Assembly: GCA_028282045.1 (NCBI GenBank)
Contig: JANQIS010000265.1
Span: 1 to 7,370, forward strand
Direction of reading: 5' to 3'
Source: Gammaproteobacteria bacterium
GTDB taxonomy: Bacteria > Pseudomonadota > Gammaproteobacteria > Francisellales > CACEW01
Length of the DNA: 7,370 nucleotides
Part shown: piece by piece, positions 4,853 to 7,370 of the stretch
How the letters are laid out: the number at the start of each line of letters is the position of its first letter
Numbering within the stretch: position 1 is the first letter of the stretch
The notes under the pieces: generated by a model
What the model was told of the DNA's origin: nothing
What the model saw: the letters and a program-made list of their open reading frames with translations, nothing else
The model's database searches: none
Translations under genes and position numbers: made by a program

Positions 4853-6424
4853 ATGAAACGACGTCAAATCTCTGTTTTTGCTTTATTATTTACTTCCGTC
4901 AGCGCCATCTTAGGCTCCGGTTGGCTATTTAGCTGCTATTACACTGCCACCATGGCTGGCCCTGCCGCTATGATGGCCTGGATTATCGGCGGGCTATTTA
5001 TGATTATCGTCGCCTTTGCCTTTGCAGAAATATGCAGCCTCATCCCCGTTACCGGTTCTAGCACACGCATCCCGCAGTTTACCCATGGTTCGATCGTCAG
5101 CTTTATGTTCTCCTGGATGGTCTGGCTATCTTATCTCGCTTTAATGGCCACAGAGGTGCAGGCAGTCATTCAATATAGCGCATTTTACTTTCCTGGCCTG
5201 GTCGGAGCCAACAGCGGGCTGACAATGCAGGGTTACGGTGTTGCATTAACCTTAATGATCATCATCAGCGCGATTAATGTGTATTCAATCCGTTGGTTAG
5301 TGCGTGCTAACAACTTGCTAACCCTGCTTAAAATTGCTATCCCATTAATTATTATCGCCGTGATCTTTACCAAGCTCTTCAATCTGCACCATATTATCCA
5401 TCCGGCTAATAGCAACTTCCTGCCTATGGGTAAGGTAGGTGTGCTCGATGCCATCACCTTAGGCGGCATTGTATTTGCTTTCAACGGCTTTAAACAAGCT
5501 GCAGAGATGGCGGGCGAAGCGAAGCACCCAGCATTTTCTGTGCCATTTGCTATTATCGGATCGGTAACCTTATGTTTGATCATTTTCTTGTTGTTGCAAG
5601 GGGCGTTTTTTGCCTCACTGCACGTCTCAAACCTGATACACGGGTGGGCACAACTTTCTCTAGAGCATGACCAAAGCCCGTTGGCCTCAATTCTCACTCA
5701 AGACCACCTCAACAAAATGCTGCCTTTGCTCTACGTAGGTGCCATTGTCGCACCATTAGCGGCCGGACTGATGTACTGTACCAGTGCCGCACGCTCACTC
5801 TATGGTATGAGTCAGAACGGCTATCTGCCCGCTTTTTTACAAAAGCTCTCACCCTTTGGTAACCCTTTTTACGCCATTGTGGTTAATGCCATCATCGGTA
5901 TGGGATTTTTCGCACCATTGCCCGGTTGGAACAATATGGTGGCGTTTCTTACTTCACTACTGGCTATCACCTACGCAGCCGGCCCGGTTTGTATGCTAGT
6001 GTTACGTACACAGCTTCCTGAACAAACCCGCCCGATCAAGCTACCTTGCGGTACACTGTGGGCTTATGTGGCTTTCTTTATCTGCACCTTACTGTCTTAC
6101 TGGAGTGGCTGGTTTATTATCCAGAAATTTGCTTTTGCTATTATTATCGGCCTGGTAATTGTGTCGGCCTATCAGTTGGCCCACCGCAATAAGAACCTTA
6201 ACTGGCGTGCCTCGATCTGGATGTGGCCTTACTTTGTGGGCATTGTTGTTTTCTCCTACATCGGTGATTTTGGTGGCCGCGCTCTACTACCTGACTGGCA
6301 GGTTATGTTGGCGATGGCAATTTTTTGTGCCATCATTTTAGCATTAGCAGTGCGCTTTCGTGGTGATGACGCTCAAGCGCTTGAACAAATCCAACAGGCT
6401 ACCAATGACTTCCATCATCTCTAA
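4853..6424 (+). CDS. APC-family amino acid permease
   Basis: This is a polytopic inner-membrane transporter of the amino acid-polyamine-organocation superfamily, 523 residues and about 12-14 membrane spans. The first span has the glycine-rich substrate loop ILGSGWLF (19-26) typical of the LeuT-like fold. The sixth-span region GGIVFAFNGFKQAAEMAGEAKHP begins at residue 204 and includes the conserved Phe-x-Gly-Phe and Gly-Glu-Ala-x-x-Pro pattern. Hydrophobic spans then follow to about residue 501, and the protein ends in a charged cytoplasmic tail (502-523). It resembles the branch containing Bacillus YveA, described as an aspartate-proton symporter, but substrate cannot be assigned from sequence. 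The ATG at 4853 gives the expected short basic N-terminus (KRRQ) even though no good ribosome binding site is visible. The last 20 bases overlap darP, suggesting a two-gene transcript. Base composition returns to about 52% G+C in a counted line (5461-5520), so it belongs with the chromosomal background. Confidence 0.9.
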   Translation: MKRRQISVFALLFTSVSAILGSGWLFSCYYTATMAGPAAMMAWIIGGLFMIIVAFAFAEICSLIPVTGSSTRIPQFTHGSIVSFMFSWMVWLSYLALMATEVQAVIQYSAFYFPGLVGANSGLTMQGYGVALTLMIIISAINVYSIRWLVRANNLLTLLKIAIPLIIIAVIFTKLFNLHHIIHPANSNFLPMGKVGVLDAITLGGIVFAFNGFKQAAEMAGEAKHPAFSVPFAIIGSVTLCLIIFLLLQGAFFASLHVSNLIHGWAQLSLEHDQSPLASILTQDHLNKMLPLLYVGAIVAPLAAGLMYCTSAARSLYGMSQNGYLPAFLQKLSPFGNPFYAIVVNAIIGMGFFAPLPGWNNMVAFLTSLLAITYAAGPVCMLVLRTQLPEQTRPIKLPCGTLWAYVAFFICTLLSYWSGWFIIQKFAFAIIIGLVIVSAYQLAHRNKNLNWRASIWMWPYFVGIVVFSYIGDFGGRALLPDWQVMLAMAIFCAIILALAVRFRGDDAQALEQIQQATNDFHHL

Positions 6425-6917
6425 CGACGATACCGAAGAATATCACCGCCCCAGTAAGTCGGCACAAAAACGCGCCACACAAGCAATTACTGATCTAGGC
6501 GAAAAGTTGGTAAGTTTACCACCAACAGCACTTGAGTCCATGCCATTAAATGAGGCCGTTTTAGAAGCGATCAAAGCCGCACGCACTATGAAAAAAGGCG
6601 CTCTCAAACGCCAGGTATTATATATTGGCAAACTACTGCGCCAACAAGATACTGTTGAGTTAGAAGCAGCGATGGCACAACATGAAAACCGCCACCAACT
6701 CGCTAATCAACACTTCCACCAATTGGAACATTGGCGCGATCAGTTGATTGGCGGCGATGAGGCATTGGCCACCTTTCTACTTGATACCTACTCTCAACTC
6801 ACTGGTCAGGAACTTTACCAACTGATTCATCAGGCCCAACGTGCCAGCAAGCAAACTACACCTAACCCCAAAGCAGCCAGAGCGCTGTTTCGTTATTTAC
6901 GTGATCATACGGCCTGA
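6405..6917 (+). CDS. darP: Ribosome-associated protein DarP (YjgA, DUF615)
   Basis: DarP associates with late precursors of the large ribosomal subunit and promotes 50S maturation; it is cytoplasmic, largely alpha-helical and a proteobacterial family. The product is 170 residues (E. coli 183). It matches the family throughout: RPSKSAQKR (15-23), an LGEKLVSLP segment, the ALKRQVLYIGKLLRQQD block (87-103), HFHQLEHWRDQLI (124-136), and the C-terminal NPKAARALFRYLRD. An upstream in-frame start at 6360 would add 15 residues lying wholly inside permease coding sequence. The ATG at 6405 is preferred because AGG (6396-6398) lies six bases upstream and the length then fits better. It overlaps the permease 3' end by 20 bases in another frame, so translational coupling is likely. 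It converges with the TauE-like gene. Confidence 0.93.
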   Translation: MTSIISNDDTEEYHRPSKSAQKRATQAITDLGEKLVSLPPTALESMPLNEAVLEAIKAARTMKKGALKRQVLYIGKLLRQQDTVELEAAMAQHENRHQLANQHFHQLEHWRDQLIGGDEALATFLLDTYSQLTGQELYQLIHQAQRASKQTTPNPKAARALFRYLRDHTA

Positions 6918-6931
6918 TGAAATACTCAGGC
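6912..6931. repeat. Stem-loop spanning the convergent stops of darP and the TauE-like gene
   Basis: GCCTGA (6912-6917) and TCAGGC (6926-6931) are perfect six-base complements around an eight-base loop. The left arm includes the darP stop, and the right arm ends in the last base of the opposite gene's stop. No T-run follows on either strand, so it could be a weak bidirectional terminator or mRNA end-protecting hairpin, or chance. Confidence 0.35.
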
Positions 6932-7370
6932 TACAGAATCAAAACCACCAGCATAATAAACAACACAGCGATATAGGCCCGCGCTAACGTAACATCATGC
7001 AAACGTTTGGCCAGTCTCACTCCGGCAGGCACACCAAGTACCGTCCCCATCATCAAACCCACCATAGCCGGCAAATCCACATAACCCAAAGAATGTGCTG
7101 GCAATGATGGGGCGTTCCAGCCTGCCCAGATATACCCAATCACACCTGGAATCGCTACAAACGGCGCCAGGGCAACGGCCAACGCAGCAGCTCGTATCAT
7201 GGTGAATTTAGCGCGACGTAAAAAAGGAACGGTCATAACACTACCACCGATACCCAGCCAGACCGACAACAACCCAATCCCTGTGAATACCGGCATACTC
7301 ACCCAGGGTTTAGGTGGCTGGTGCTGCAGCTTAGTCATATCCTGAGCAAACTCTTTACCCAGCACCACAT
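6931..7370 (-). CDS. TauE/SafE-family membrane protein, C-terminal part (cut by window edge)
   Basis: This is the C-terminal half of an inner-membrane protein of the TauE/SafE family (also called DUF81), which includes sulfite, sulfoacetate and other organic-anion exporters. About 146 residues are visible; complete members are around 250-280, so the N-terminal repeat lies beyond the right edge. The visible part starts in a polar inter-repeat loop (KLQHQPPKPW). It then enters the second repeat, with VFTGIGLLSVWLGIGGSVMT carrying the family's glycine-rich Gly-Ile-Gly-Gly signature, followed by VPFLRR. Three further hydrophobic segments follow, separated by GWNAPSLPAHSLGYVDLP and the basic RLAKRLHD loop, and it ends YIAVLFIMLVVLIL. 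The reading frame stays open to the edge; the GTG at 7368 is internal, not a start. It converges with darP, 13 bases apart. The substrate is unknown. Confidence 0.88.
   Translation of the reverse strand, partial: VVLGKEFAQDMTKLQHQPPKPWVSMPVFTGIGLLSVWLGIGGSVMTVPFLRRAKFTMIRAAALAVALAPFVAIPGVIGYIWAGWNAPSLPAHSLGYVDLPAMVGLMMGTVLGVPAGVRLAKRLHDVTLARAYIAVLFIMLVVLIL

Noticed and set aside
6360..6404. Longer darP starting at 6360
   Set aside because: The extra 15 residues fall inside permease coding sequence and are not family-like; the ATG at 6405 has an AGG at a suitable distance.
7366..7368. GTG as the start of the TauE-like gene
   Set aside because: The frame is open through the window edge and the visible protein is only the second half of a TauE/SafE protein, so this codon is internal.

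Overview
The window comes from a gammaproteobacterial chromosome. A core housekeeping cluster (tsaE-mutL-miaA) and a darP (yjgA) gene flank a short AT-richer accessory segment. MutL has a complete metal-dependent endonuclease motif, as in proteobacteria without MutH. The amino-acid permease resembles types common in host-associated gammaproteobacteria such as Legionellales. The lineage guess beyond Gammaproteobacteria is inference.

Layout: 1-253 (minus) is the 5' part of miaA, cut by the window edge. 253-2073 (minus) is mutL, and 2085-2504 (minus) is tsaE. These three are tightly packed: tsaE's stop codon lies inside mutL's ribosome binding site, and mutL's stop shares one base with miaA's start. 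The amiB gene that separates tsaE from mutL in E. coli is absent. 2505-2640 is a divergent promoter region. 2641-3186 (plus) is a single-domain cupin of unknown substrate. 3209-4411 (minus), convergent with it, is the standout gene: a 400-residue homologue of the class II nucleotidyl cyclase toxins (Pseudomonas ExoY, anthrax edema factor), with all recognisable catalytic and metal-binding residues present. 4412-4852 is a 441-base intergenic stretch, very AT-rich near the cyclase, with a nested 35-base inverted repeat and a smaller palindrome. 4853-6424 (plus) is an APC-family amino acid permease, overlapping darP (6405-6917, plus). 6931-7370 (minus) is the 3' part of a TauE/SafE-family membrane protein, convergent with darP and cut by the right edge.

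How the parts relate: tsaE and miaA both serve modification of the tRNA anticodon loop at position 37 (t6A and i6A), with mutL between them, a conserved gammaproteobacterial grouping. The permease and darP look translationally coupled. The cyclase is a likely host-directed effector: its closest relatives become active only with eukaryotic cofactors (actin or calmodulin). It has no Sec signal peptide and no translocation domain of its own, so it would need a type III, IV or similar secretion system encoded elsewhere. It and the cupin are poorer in G+C than the flanking genes, which fits an accessory insertion.
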